From Gammaproteobacteria bacterium (lineage in GTDB: Bacteria; Pseudomonadota; Gammaproteobacteria; Pseudomonadales; Pseudohongiellaceae), in the NCBI GenBank assembly GCA_947377625.1, contig CANCGR010000060.1:1-9405 (forward strand): DNA of 9,405 nucleotides. The letters run 5' to 3'. The notes beneath the pieces were generated by a model, which was not told the DNA's origin, made no database searches, and saw only the letters and a program-made list of their open reading frames with translations. This document shows, piece by piece, positions 1 to 7,399 of this stretch. The position numbers and the translations under genes are program-made. Every line of letters begins with the position of its first letter. Within the stretch, counting starts at the first letter, position 1.

Positions 1-3000
1 CACCAGTCGACAAGCCCATGTTGGCGGCAGCACTGGAGAGCACGATGCGTTTCAGTCGGCCAGTCGGCGCAGTTTCAGTGCCTTCCACAGTGCCGGCATA
101 TACGACGTCATCAATATAGTCGTTTTCCCAGTCCACGGTCTGAAAGTCGCCAAAGAAGCCGCTGGGGTTGGCCACAGGGACTTGCGCTGCCGCGTTGATG
201 GTAATGGAGGTGCGGCTGACCAGATCATAGGCATAGAGCTTGGCATCCTGGGCATTGCTGACCGCAGTGGTCAGCGTGTCGGGGCCGGAGCCATAAACCA
301 GTATCCATCTGTTGGTGTCGGGCGTGACGAATGCGCCTGCGGTGTCAGGCACGCGCATTTTGATGACAGTGGGAACGCTGGTTGTAAAGCCCTGGTCACT
401 GGCTCGCAGCTCTGCCAGCAGTGTAGGAGGGCGTTCGGGATCAGTGATGTCCATGACAACGTAGGCTGAGCCCATGGTTCGATCTACGGTGCCATTGCCA
501 TCCAGATCCAGCGGGAAATTGCCGCCGCCAAGGCGCATGCCCACGACAAGGATGGTGCCCCAGCCGTTGGGATGTATCGCATCGGCAGTGAAGATGTTGA
601 CATCAAATTGTTGGGGCGGTGAGTCAACGTAATAGACGTGTGGGTAGCTGCGCTCTTTCAACCATTGGAGGTGTGGCAACAAGTTCATTGGCACATAAGC
701 CCACATCTCGGCGCCAAGCGCATGACTCTGGCCGGTATCGTAGAGCTCGGTAGTGGGATTCCAGGGGCGGGTCTTGAAGGATTCCGAGGCCGCGTCCCAG
801 ACACCGCCGTTGAAAGCATGCAACATGCCGTCGTTGCCGCCGGTGTAAATCATCTGGCGGCGACGCTGGTACTGCAGTTTGAACGCTTCATAGGTTTCAT
901 CGCCGTTGACGATGTCATAACGCTGGGAAGGTGGACTCACTACCAGTGGTGATGAATGCACAATATCGCCCAGGATCCAGTATTTCGGCGTAGAAGTGCC
1001 ATCGCCGGGGATATCAACCAGACGCGAACGCCAGCCGGTCTGATCCTGGCCACGGATGTATTTGACCAGATTGGCTGCGTCAGAGGCTGTCGTCAGACCC
1101 AGGTAGCGATAACGGTTGGTGCCATTGGTGGAATCAAAATAGGAATCGGTGAACGGGATGATTTCCCCTGCATCCACGACGCCTACGGTGCCGGTGGTCT
1201 GGCTGTCGACATAGGTGAAGATGTAACGCTTGTTGGCGGCATCGTCGTTGAAATTGCCGGTGGAGCCGTCCAGTGTGCGCTGGGTCACCAGATCGGCCTG
1301 GCTGATATTGGCCAGCATGTCGCGCGCATTCCATATCGAACCAAAATCTTCCAGATCCTGGCGCACGCCAGTGGGGGTCAGCACCGCAGTAGGCCCGCTG
1401 CCGGTCTGCGTGTAGCGCTGGAAACGGGTGCGGTTGGGGCTGACAGTTTTGTCATAAAAAATATCGACAATATAGTCAACACTGGTGCCATCCAGCTTGC
1501 CGGGCGTGCCGTTGTCTTCACGGAAGCGACCGGAAGAATCGATGAACATGGAGTGCAACACTCCTCCCCAACTTATGGCAGTGCCATCGGCATCGGTATA
1601 TTGCGGGTGGTAATAAGCTTGATAAACCGAGCCAAGGCCCGTGCTGCTGTTGGCTACCACAGCTGCCGCCGTACCCGATGAAATACGCGAAGTAATGATG
1701 TCGAATATTTGCGTAAGGTTATTGCTGAGCTGGCTGGGGTTGGAGATCGGGAAGAAGTTGTCAGGTATGCCGTCAGGCGTTTCCTGGCCGTTGACATTGC
1801 GGCTGTCCCATTCACGATTGTCGGTGGCGCTACCCATGTATTTGGGTGTGCCATCCTTGTCGATGTCGTTGAAGCTGCCGTATTTGGCGGTAAGCCACAG
1901 CGGGTTTTTCAGCAAAGAGCCGGCGGTCACCGTGGGATCAGCGGTATAGACCAACGGTTCATGATAGATCATTGGGTTGCCGGAGTTGGTGGTCAACCGG
2001 TTGATGGTGTTGCCGCCTGGAATCAGCAGAAAATATTGTATGCCGTTGCCTTGGGTGCCGCGGGCGATGTACTTGGTGCCGGAAGTCGTAGGGGTAGCAG
2101 TAAGGGCCGCGGAAGGAGTGTTGGTGATCTTGGTTACTGTGCCGCCGGACGCCACGCCGCTGATGGAAAAACCGACTTTGATCGCGTCACCTGCAGCAGC
2201 CAACACGCCTGAGGTTCTGATTTGCAGAGTGTTGGCAGTAAGGCCGGTGGTTTTCCATGTGAAGTCAGTATAGGAATATCCTGTTCCATAACTGGGGTTG
2301 GCGGGTTGGCCCGGGCACAGCGTAGTGTCGGTGCCGATGCACCACTCGATGCGCGAGGCGGCATCAATGTCGTAGTCGTTGCCCCACAAAGAATCTTCCC
2401 AGGCGACATACATGCTGCCGCCATAGGCAGTCTGCGATTCAATACGGGCATCAATGAAACTGCAGTTGGTCCAACCGCTGTCATCCAGCTTGGACGATCC
2501 GGTGGTATTTGACTGGCACTGCGGCACGAACCTGACTGTCTTGCCATTCACATTCAAGGTGAAGGTTGGCAAGTTGTCGGCTAGTGAAACCGAGTAGGTG
2601 CTGACATTCTGTATGCCGGTATAGTCGCTACGCATATCCTTGACATATGCATGGTAGGCAAGCTCTGCCACCGCAAAGCCGCCTTCAAGATCGGGCACTT
2701 CCGGGCACAGTCCGCGGGCCGAGGAGAAAGCGGCAAGAGTTTTGGCTGTGCACAGTCCGTCATTGGTGGTGCCATTGTCGCCGATAAGATAACTGCCACC
2801 GGTGATGCCTTCCAGTGTGCCCAGTGCATCCAGCTGAGTGTTGAGAGACGTAGTCGTCAAGCGGGAAGTACCTGCTACGTCCCACAGGTCACTGACAGAG
2901 CCAAGATCGTCTTTGTCAAAAGTATTCAGCCCCGTTGACAGCATGATGATGGAACACGAGGCGCAAGAGTTGGCCGAGGTAAGCGGATCAGTCCAGGTGA

Positions 3001-4372
3001 GCTGTGGCAGAGAAGGGATAGCCGTGGCATCGGAGGTGTTGAATGCAGCAGTCGGGGTGCCGGCACCGGCAGCAGGAGTGGTCACAATGTTGTGGCCAGT
3101 AAAATAGCGCAGCGCTTCCAGATAAATTTCTGACAGGGGATTGCCCCAGTTGGCGCACTGGCGATTGGAAGCGCCCGAGGTCATGAACGTCGATTTGCTG
3201 ATGCCATAAGTGTTGCAGTCACTGTAGTTGTTCGCACTGTAATCACGGTTGATGATCTTGAACCGGCTCAGCGTGTTGATGATGCCGGCATCGCTGGCAC
3301 CCTGGTTGATGAACATGCCATTGTTAAGATCGATTTCATTGAGGCTGGCGGTCGAGTTGCCGGTGAGTGGCACGATGTTTTTGCGCAGCACCCCGCCTTT
3401 GATCTTGTTGGTGTAGCTGCCGGTCATCAGTCCGAAATTGATGCTGCTGCTGTCACCGTATCTCTGCAAAATGCCAATCGGTTTGTAGGTAATGAGGCCG
3501 GCGCTGCTGGTGTAGGCCTTGCAGCGGTCGGCAGCGTTATCCATGCCTAATACGCAGACTTGCACGCGGACGTTATATTCATAGGTAGTCGGGCGGTCGG
3601 TGTTGGTCGGCTGGGTATTGAGGCCGCTGTCGCGTTCGCTTTTGTAAAAGCACTGCACGATGTCGGAGGTGGCCCACAAGGGCCACGCGCCGTTGGCAAC
3701 GCGGATAATAGGAGGGTTGGTTTCGGCAGCGAATGTGGTGTTGCAGAAGCTGATCGAGGTTTGCGTGAACGGGGTGTAGTTCTGGGTAGTGCCGGTGAAC
3801 ACCTTGGCAAACGAGTGAAGGTCTTCAGGCAGGTAGGCGCGATCCAATACCGTGACGCCCGCCGTGGTACCGACAGTGGCGGTGTCAATGATGCGACGCC
3901 CTCCGAACAATACATCACGCACGTTATCAATGCGGGCCATGGTCGCCCAGTTCATGAAGTTGCCGCTCCATTTGCTGGCAACGGCAGCACAACTGTGACC
4001 GGTTGTACCGATCGTGCTGCTTATACTGACGCCAGGCTCATAACGGGCGGTGGTGCTGTTGTAGTTGTAGCAGAAGTTGGGGTCGAAGTAGCCGGTATAG
4101 GTCAGGGTGTCTTTGTAGCTGCTGTCGATCAGGCCGTCACCGTCGAGGTCGGTAAAATCGGAATAGGCTTTTTTGTAAAGCTCATGGTCACGCGACATCA
4201 CCAGCATCACGTTGGGCGGCGAAGCTTCGGTAATCAACGGGGGCGACAACGCAAAGTTGGAGGAAGTCAGCTGCGCGCTGGCGCACTGCCAGTAGCCCAA
4301 ACCTGTCAGCAACAGAAATGATGACAAACAATAACGCGTCAGCGGCATTGTCAATTTGCATCGCAGGTTCAT
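1..4372 (-). CDS. pilY1: PilY1-family type IV pilus tip adhesin/assembly protein (C-terminus cut by window edge)
   Basis: Very large secreted protein expected at the pilus tip, where PilY1 works with minor pilins to prime pilus assembly, oppose retraction and mediate adhesion and surface sensing. The frame is open from the ATG to base 1 (1457 codons plus one base), with no stop reached. Residues 1-33 look like a Sec signal peptide: a hydrophobic core SSFLLLTGLGYW, then ASA before Gln34. The N-terminal module (about 54-690) contains MSRDHELYKKAY, a DLDGDGLID loop (75-83), KWSGNFMNW (134-142), IIMLSTGLNTFD (475-486) resembling a von Willebrand A core strand, and an acidic WEDSLWGNDYDID stretch (658-670). 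NPLWLTAKYGSF (823-834) precedes a DIDKDG loop (836-841), followed by PDGIPDNFF. From about 1135 (GDIVHSSPLVV, then IYTGGNDGMLHAF at 1175-1187) begins the PilC/PilY beta-propeller, with a DLDGNGTVD calcium loop at 1289-1297. It is already longer than the roughly 1160-residue Pseudomonas protein. It lies 30 bases after pilX and is the last visible gene of the operon. Confidence 0.95.
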   Translation of the reverse strand, partial: MNLRCKLTMPLTRYCLSSFLLLTGLGYWQCASAQLTSSNFALSPPLITEASPPNVMLVMSRDHELYKKAYSDFTDLDGDGLIDSSYKDTLTYTGYFDPNFCYNYNSTTARYEPGVSISSTIGTTGHSCAAVASKWSGNFMNWATMARIDNVRDVLFGGRRIIDTATVGTTAGVTVLDRAYLPEDLHSFAKVFTGTTQNYTPFTQTSISFCNTTFAAETNPPIIRVANGAWPLWATSDIVQCFYKSERDSGLNTQPTNTDRPTTYEYNVRVQVCVLGMDNAADRCKAYTSSAGLITYKPIGILQRYGDSSSINFGLMTGSYTNKIKGGVLRKNIVPLTGNSTASLNEIDLNNGMFINQGASDAGIINTLSRFKIINRDYSANNYSDCNTYGISKSTFMTSGASNRQCANWGNPLSEIYLEALRYFTGHNIVTTPAAGAGTPTAAFNTSDATAIPSLPQLTWTDPLTSANSCASCSIIMLSTGLNTFDKDDLGSVSDLWDVAGTSRLTTTSLNTQLDALGTLEGITGGSYLIGDNGTTNDGLCTAKTLAAFSSARGLCPEVPDLEGGFAVAELAYHAYVKDMRSDYTGIQNVSTYSVSLADNLPTFTLNVNGKTVRFVPQCQSNTTGSSKLDDSGWTNCSFIDARIESQTAYGGSMYVAWEDSLWGNDYDIDAASRIEWCIGTDTTLCPGQPANPSYGTGYSYTDFTWKTTGLTANTLQIRTSGVLAAAGDAIKVGFSISGVASGGTVTKITNTPSAALTATPTTSGTKYIARGTQGNGIQYFLLIPGGNTINRLTTNSGNPMIYHEPLVYTADPTVTAGSLLKNPLWLTAKYGSFNDIDKDGTPKYMGSATDNREWDSRNVNGQETPDGIPDNFFPISNPSQLSNNLTQIFDIITSRISSGTAAAVVANSSTGLGSVYQAYYHPQYTDADGTAISWGGVLHSMFIDSSGRFREDNGTPGKLDGTSVDYIVDIFYDKTVSPNRTRFQRYTQTGSGPTAVLTPTGVRQDLEDFGSIWNARDMLANISQADLVTQRTLDGSTGNFNDDAANKRYIFTYVDSQTTGTVGVVDAGEIIPFTDSYFDSTNGTNRYRYLGLTTASDAANLVKYIRGQDQTGWRSRLVDIPGDGTSTPKYWILGDIVHSSPLVVSPPSQRYDIVNGDETYEAFKLQYQRRRQMIYTGGNDGMLHAFNGGVWDAASESFKTRPWNPTTELYDTGQSHALGAEMWAYVPMNLLPHLQWLKERSYPHVYYVDSPPQQFDVNIFTADAIHPNGWGTILVVGMRLGGGNFPLDLDGNGTVDRTMGSAYVVMDITDPERPPTLLAELRASDQGFTTSVPTVIKMRVPDTAGAFVTPDTNRWILVYGSGPDTLTTAVSNAQDAKLYAYDLVSRTSITINAAAQVPVANPSGFFGDFQTVDWENDYIDDVVYAGTVEGTETAPTGRLKRIVLSSAAANMGLSTG

Positions 4373-4377
4373 AAAGT

Positions 4378-4383
4378 CCTCCT
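4378..4383 (-). promoter_or_regulatory. Strong ribosome binding site of pilY1
   Basis: On the minus strand a perfect AGGAGG lies five bases before the ATG at 4372. It decides the pilY1 start and is much stronger than the sites before the four upstream pilin genes, which lean on overlap or close spacing. This suggests pilY1 is translated independently of pilX. Confidence 0.85.
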
Positions 4384-4402
4384 GTTGAACAGGGTTGGGT
4401 TA

Positions 4403-5011
4403 TCAGGGCTTTTTCACTGTGCTGCGCAGCATCACGCGAGAACGGCCATCTTCGCCGGTAGCCAGAGTGGTAATTCGGTACATTTGGGTGCTGCTGGTCG
4501 CTATGGGAGTACCCTGAGTTCTCGCAGTAAAACACCGGTATTCAATGATGTATTTGGTGGTCAGCGCCGTGCCTGGAATAGCCAGAGTCTTGTACTTGCC
4601 GCTGCCTGTAGTCCAAAGCGCGGAATCTGCTGAGGGTTCAGTGGTATATGGGGTCAAAGCGCAGGTGGCAAAAGCGGTTGCGCCGCTGCCGCTAAAGCAA
4701 TAACCATTGGTGCAGGCAGAGGTAAAGCATACTGAGCCGCAACTGCCGCCAGTGACACCATTGCTGATCTGGCCATTGGTGAAGTATCCGATGGCCTGCA
4801 AGTTATTTTCCACCCACGACAAAGTGTATTCGGCTGCCTCGAACACCTGTTGCTGCACGCGGCTGTTGCTGGACATTTTCATTTCAAGCCCGGTGGAGTC
4901 TACCGAGGCCATGCCCAGCAAACTGATCACCAGCAATATCAGCAAGGTGGCGACCATCAGCGAACCTTGCTGACGGCTTGGGCTGTGCAATGGTGGGCAG
5001 GTTTGGCTCAT
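4403..5011 (-). CDS. pilX: Minor pilin PilX
   Basis: Minor pilin of the type IVa pilus priming/tip complex, an inner-membrane protein before assembly (202 residues). The short leader ends in RQQG, so cleavage by PilD is expected after Gly16. The mature helix SLMVATLLILLVISLLG (17-33) follows and then an EMKM segment typical of the PilX N-terminal family. The usual Glu at mature position 5 is Ala here (residue 21), as is common for PilX and the analogous type II secretion protein GspK. The soluble domain has a compact cysteine cluster at 91, 95, 100 and 105, then Cys117 and Cys160, so disulfides are likely after export. The ATG overlaps the pilW stop as ATGA, which points to translational coupling. 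Recognition rests on the N-terminal helix plus the conserved order pilV-pilW-pilX-pilY1; the rest of PilX is poorly conserved. Confidence 0.9.
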   Translation of the reverse strand: MSQTCPPLHSPSRQQGSLMVATLLILLVISLLGMASVDSTGLEMKMSSNSRVQQQVFEAAEYTLSWVENNLQAIGYFTNGQISNGVTGGSCGSVCFTSACTNGYCFSGSGATAFATCALTPYTTEPSADSALWTTGSGKYKTLAIPGTALTTKYIIEYRCFTARTQGTPIATSSTQMYRITTLATGEDGRSRVMLRSTVKKP

Positions 5012-6147
5012 ATTCTGAAGTTGCGAATCATGATGGTGGAGGAAATGGTTTGCCGCATATAGCGATCCGAACCATCGGTGCCGGTAACGCCTTCAAACAC
5101 AGAGTACGTCTCACTGTTGGCGTAAACCGGGTTGACGGAACGCATGCGCAGCGTGACGCGCACCGACACCACATTGCTCCATAGCATGGCGCCTGTGCCG
5201 GTAATGGCGCTGGCTTTCACATAGGCATCGGCGAGGCCGTCGCTGGGGGCAGCACCGGTGCTACTGGTAATGGTGTCTATGCCATAGAGAACCTGCATGT
5301 TCTCTACCCCTTGCACCAGCTCTTCCTCTGCCGTGTAGGCAGCATTGGTGGTGGTGTTGACCATCATGCGTTCCCTGAACAGCGCAGGTACCGTGGCGTC
5401 GGATTCAGAGTTGCCAACGTAGTAGGCTTCGCTGTGCAGCGCCAATAAAGTGGACTCGGCAAGGTAGATTGGTCCTGAAGTGGGTGCGGTTCCCGATACA
5501 GTGCCTGCTGCGTTATAGGTGCATGATGCCGTCGACTTCAAAAAGCCGATGCCATTTCCTGGTGAGGCGGTGGTAGTGGCATGAAGCATGGTATTGGCGG
5601 TGACGCTGGAGATTTGGAACATGCCTATGTTTTCGCAATCCGGCTGGACTATCAGCATTGGTTGGCCAGGTTTGTAGGTGTGGTTTGCAGAGGTGGTAAT
5701 TGTTGTTGTGGTCTCGGACGTCCGCCGCAAGCCAGTGGCTTCGCCTCGGCGCACCACGATGGCGTCGGTATTGGCTCTGACTTCATTCTTGAACTCGGTT
5801 GGGAAGGTGGCGATACCTGCGTCATATTCATACCCTTGCAAACCGGGAAACCCCAGATACCAGCTGGTTGGGCTGCCTTTGACGATGTTGGTAACGATCT
5901 GGGGTTGAATGCAGCCAGTAAAGCCTGCCTGCCTTATTTCATCAGTCATGTATTTGAGGGCAAAGCGGGCGTTCTCCTGCAAGCCGGCCATTTCACGCTG
6001 CGAGATAAAATTGCTTTTGCTGACCACCATGACATTGACCACGCCGCTGAGCACGATCAGCGAAATGGCAATGGACACAATCATCTCAATCAGTGACAGG
6101 CCGGCCTGGCGCAGACGCTGTGTTTCTCTGGTAATTGTTTTGTTCAT
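5008..6147 (-). CDS. pilW: Minor pilin PilW
   Basis: Minor pilin of the type IVa pilus initiation complex, 379 residues, within the usual size range for PilW. Leader MNKTITRETQRLRQAG ends at Gly16. The mature protein starts LSLIEMIVSIAISLIVLSG, with Glu21 as the conserved Glu5 that supports helix packing in the pilus. The stretch LQENARFALKYMTDEIRQAG (56-75) is a hallmark of PilW and is followed by Cys79. The C-terminus ends in a TIMIRNFRI segment, again typical for the family. It starts two bases after the pilV stop and overlaps pilX by four bases. No strong Shine-Dalgarno is visible, so coupling to pilV translation is likely. Confidence 0.93.
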   Translation of the reverse strand: MNKTITRETQRLRQAGLSLIEMIVSIAISLIVLSGVVNVMVVSKSNFISQREMAGLQENARFALKYMTDEIRQAGFTGCIQPQIVTNIVKGSPTSWYLGFPGLQGYEYDAGIATFPTEFKNEVRANTDAIVVRRGEATGLRRTSETTTTITTSANHTYKPGQPMLIVQPDCENIGMFQISSVTANTMLHATTTASPGNGIGFLKSTASCTYNAAGTVSGTAPTSGPIYLAESTLLALHSEAYYVGNSESDATVPALFRERMMVNTTTNAAYTAEEELVQGVENMQVLYGIDTITSSTGAAPSDGLADAYVKASAITGTGAMLWSNVVSVRVTLRMRSVNPVYANSETYSVFEGVTGTDGSDRYMRQTISSTIMIRNFRI

Positions 6148-6149
6148 GC

Positions 6150-6647
6150 TTACATCCGGGTGGTAATGCTGACCGTGCGCTGGCCGTTGGTGATGTCCAA
6201 TCCCCCCAGCTGGGTCCAGTCGTAACGAATCGAAATGGTAAAGACGCGGGACGGGTTGTCATACAGGATGCGGCTTTGCCCCTGCGGCAAGTAGTCATTG
6301 TCTTCCACTTTGCTGCGCCACTGGTTCAGATCCCAGATGACCATCTGGTTGCTCGTGCAATAGGTGTTGGCGGCACCACAGTCTACTGATTGGGTGGGGG
6401 CTGTTTCCGTGAAGTCGAGCACATAAGCATCATTGCCGCGATTGGCGCGTATACGCTCGGCCATGTCGTTGAGCAGAAACAGTGCTTGTGATTCGGTGAA
6501 GGCAGCCTTGTTGTACTTGAGGCCTTCGATTTGCATGGCCGTCATGCCCAAAATGCCGCCGGCGAGGATGAACAGGCAGATCATTACTTCCAGCAGCGTG
6601 AAGCCGCCGGCATTCGTGCGCGATGAATTGTTTCTGATCAGGGACAT
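6150..6647 (-). CDS. pilV: Minor pilin PilV
   Basis: Minor pilin, 165 residues, part of the priming complex with FimT/FimU, PilW, PilX and PilY1. The leader ends in AGG (Gly15), and the mature protein begins FTLLEVMICLFILAGGILG with Glu20 as Glu5. MTAMQ follows the helix, and ALFLLNDMAERIRANR (55-70) is a characteristic PilV segment. Cys90 and Cys97 bracket a short loop before MVIWDLNQW (102-110), a spacing often seen in PilV and likely a disulfide. The ATG lies inside the end of fimT (10-base overlap), with a GGAG ten bases upstream. The order and overlaps make it part of the same transcript as its neighbours. Confidence 0.94.
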   Translation of the reverse strand: MSLIRNNSSRTNAGGFTLLEVMICLFILAGGILGMTAMQIEGLKYNKAAFTESQALFLLNDMAERIRANRGNDAYVLDFTETAPTQSVDCGAANTYCTSNQMVIWDLNQWRSKVEDNDYLPQGQSRILYDNPSRVFTISIRYDWTQLGGLDITNGQRTVSITTRM

Positions 6648-7267
6648 ACCAGGGCCGCTCCAGCCAGATCTTTCTGGGTGCTGCCATTGGCCACAGTGGC
6701 CGATGGGGTGGGGCGGCCGGTGTTCGACAACAAAACGGCGCGGGTTTTGGTGGCCACGTTGTCCTTGGCGCAGAATTTGAAATAGGCGCCGGTGGTGCTG
6801 TTGTTAAGAAAGCCATTGGCGTTGAACTGCAGGTAATCGCCGGTGAAACTGCCGTTGGCGCGGGTTTTCAAGGTGATCACACTTTGGTCATTGCTGACGC
6901 CGTAGACGCGCACCAAGGCATCGGTGCCGTCAATCGTGCCGGCGGTGCCGGTATCGCTGAACACAATCCAGCCATCGTCCCAGTCTGAGCCGGTGGTGGC
7001 TGCGCAGGTGCTTTGGTTGGTTGAACGACAAATGGAAACATTGCGGCCTTGGGTGACTGCTTCGGTGCGGGCCACACTGATGGCGGTAATCAAATTCTGC
7101 ATCGCGGTTTCCCGGCCGTTGCGGTCTATGGCGTCGCGCATGCTGGGCACTGCGCCCGCCGCGAGAATGGCAGCAATCCCCAGCACTATCATCAGCTCCA
7201 GCATGGTAAAGCCCTGCGAAAAATGTCGGCAGGGTGCGAGCGTGGATTTGTTTGTGTTCTTCACCAT
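6638..7267 (-). CDS. fimT: GspH/FimT-family pseudopilin (FimT/FimU)
   Basis: First gene of the minor-pilin operon, 209 residues. Leader residues 1-19 end HFSQG; the mature N-terminus is FTMLELMIVLGIAAILAAG with Glu24 as Glu5, and Pro41 marks the helix kink. The GspH-type head shows SVARTEAVTQGRNVSIC (64-80), DWDDGWIVFSD (95-105) and a late NTGRP (182-186) before the C-terminal Cys208. Cys80/Cys88 and Cys166/Cys208 are candidate disulfides. In Pseudomonas this slot is FimU, a minor pilin that links the tip complex to the main fibre. FimT homologues in some species bind DNA during transformation, so either name may fit. The ATG lacks a clear Shine-Dalgarno, and a stop lies in frame 12 codons upstream, so the start can move little. 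Confidence 0.9.
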   Translation of the reverse strand: MVKNTNKSTLAPCRHFSQGFTMLELMIVLGIAAILAAGAVPSMRDAIDRNGRETAMQNLITAISVARTEAVTQGRNVSICRSTNQSTCAATTGSDWDDGWIVFSDTGTAGTIDGTDALVRVYGVSNDQSVITLKTRANGSFTGDYLQFNANGFLNNSTTGAYFKFCAKDNVATKTRAVLLSNTGRPTPSATVANGSTQKDLAGAALVCP

Positions 7268-7331
7268 AGAGGTTGTCTGGATCAGGTAGCGGCGCTTACT
7301 CTAACACTTCTGGTTTACGCACGTAATTGTG

Positions 7332-7350
7332 GGAAAATCCTGAGTTTTCC
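7332..7350. repeat. Inverted repeat GGAAAA-N7-TTTTCC
   Basis: Perfect six-base arms at 7332-7337 and 7345-7350 separated by seven bases. It could be a protein-binding dyad or a weak hairpin in an untranslated leader. The same hexamer reappears in the opposite arrangement at 7376-7399. Confidence 0.6.
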
Positions 7351-7356
7351 GCCGTC

Positions 7357-7371
7357 AATACAATGTGTATT
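7357..7371. repeat. Dyad AATACA-N3-TGTATT
   Basis: Perfect six-base arms around a three-base centre. The size and symmetry are operator-like. It lies between the two GGAAAA/TTTTCC pairs, within the divergent promoter region. I cannot assign a regulator. Confidence 0.55.
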
Positions 7372-7375
7372 TTCA

Positions 7376-7399
7376 TTTTCCGGGTGCTGCCGGGGAAAA
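7376..7399. repeat. Inverted repeat TTTTCC-N12-GGAAAA
   Basis: Perfect arms at 7376-7381 and 7394-7399. A GG and a CC inside the loop could extend the pairing with a small bulge. It is not followed by a T tract on the plus strand and has no gene ending nearby, so it is not a terminator. An operator or leader hairpin is more likely. Confidence 0.55.

Noticed and set aside
638..2512. Plus-strand open frames opposite pilY1, including one of about 240 codons
   Set aside because: They lie antisense to a continuous, motif-rich pilY1 frame and have no recognisable domains; they are reading-frame shadows of that gene.
4276..4285. PilY1 Cys30 as a lipoprotein cleavage site
   Set aside because: The residues before it (GYWQC) do not fit a lipobox; ASA followed by Gln34 is a normal signal peptidase I site.
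7353..7358. TTGACG as the -35 box of the pilus operon
   Set aside because: It matches five of six bases, but sequences 16-18 bases downstream on that strand (TTTCCC, TTCCCA, TCCCAC) are not credible -10 boxes.
7362..7379. ArgR-type operator near the AATACA/TGTATT dyad
   Set aside because: The half-sites are TGTG/TTCA with the wrong spacing, and the site lies over 600 bases before argG.
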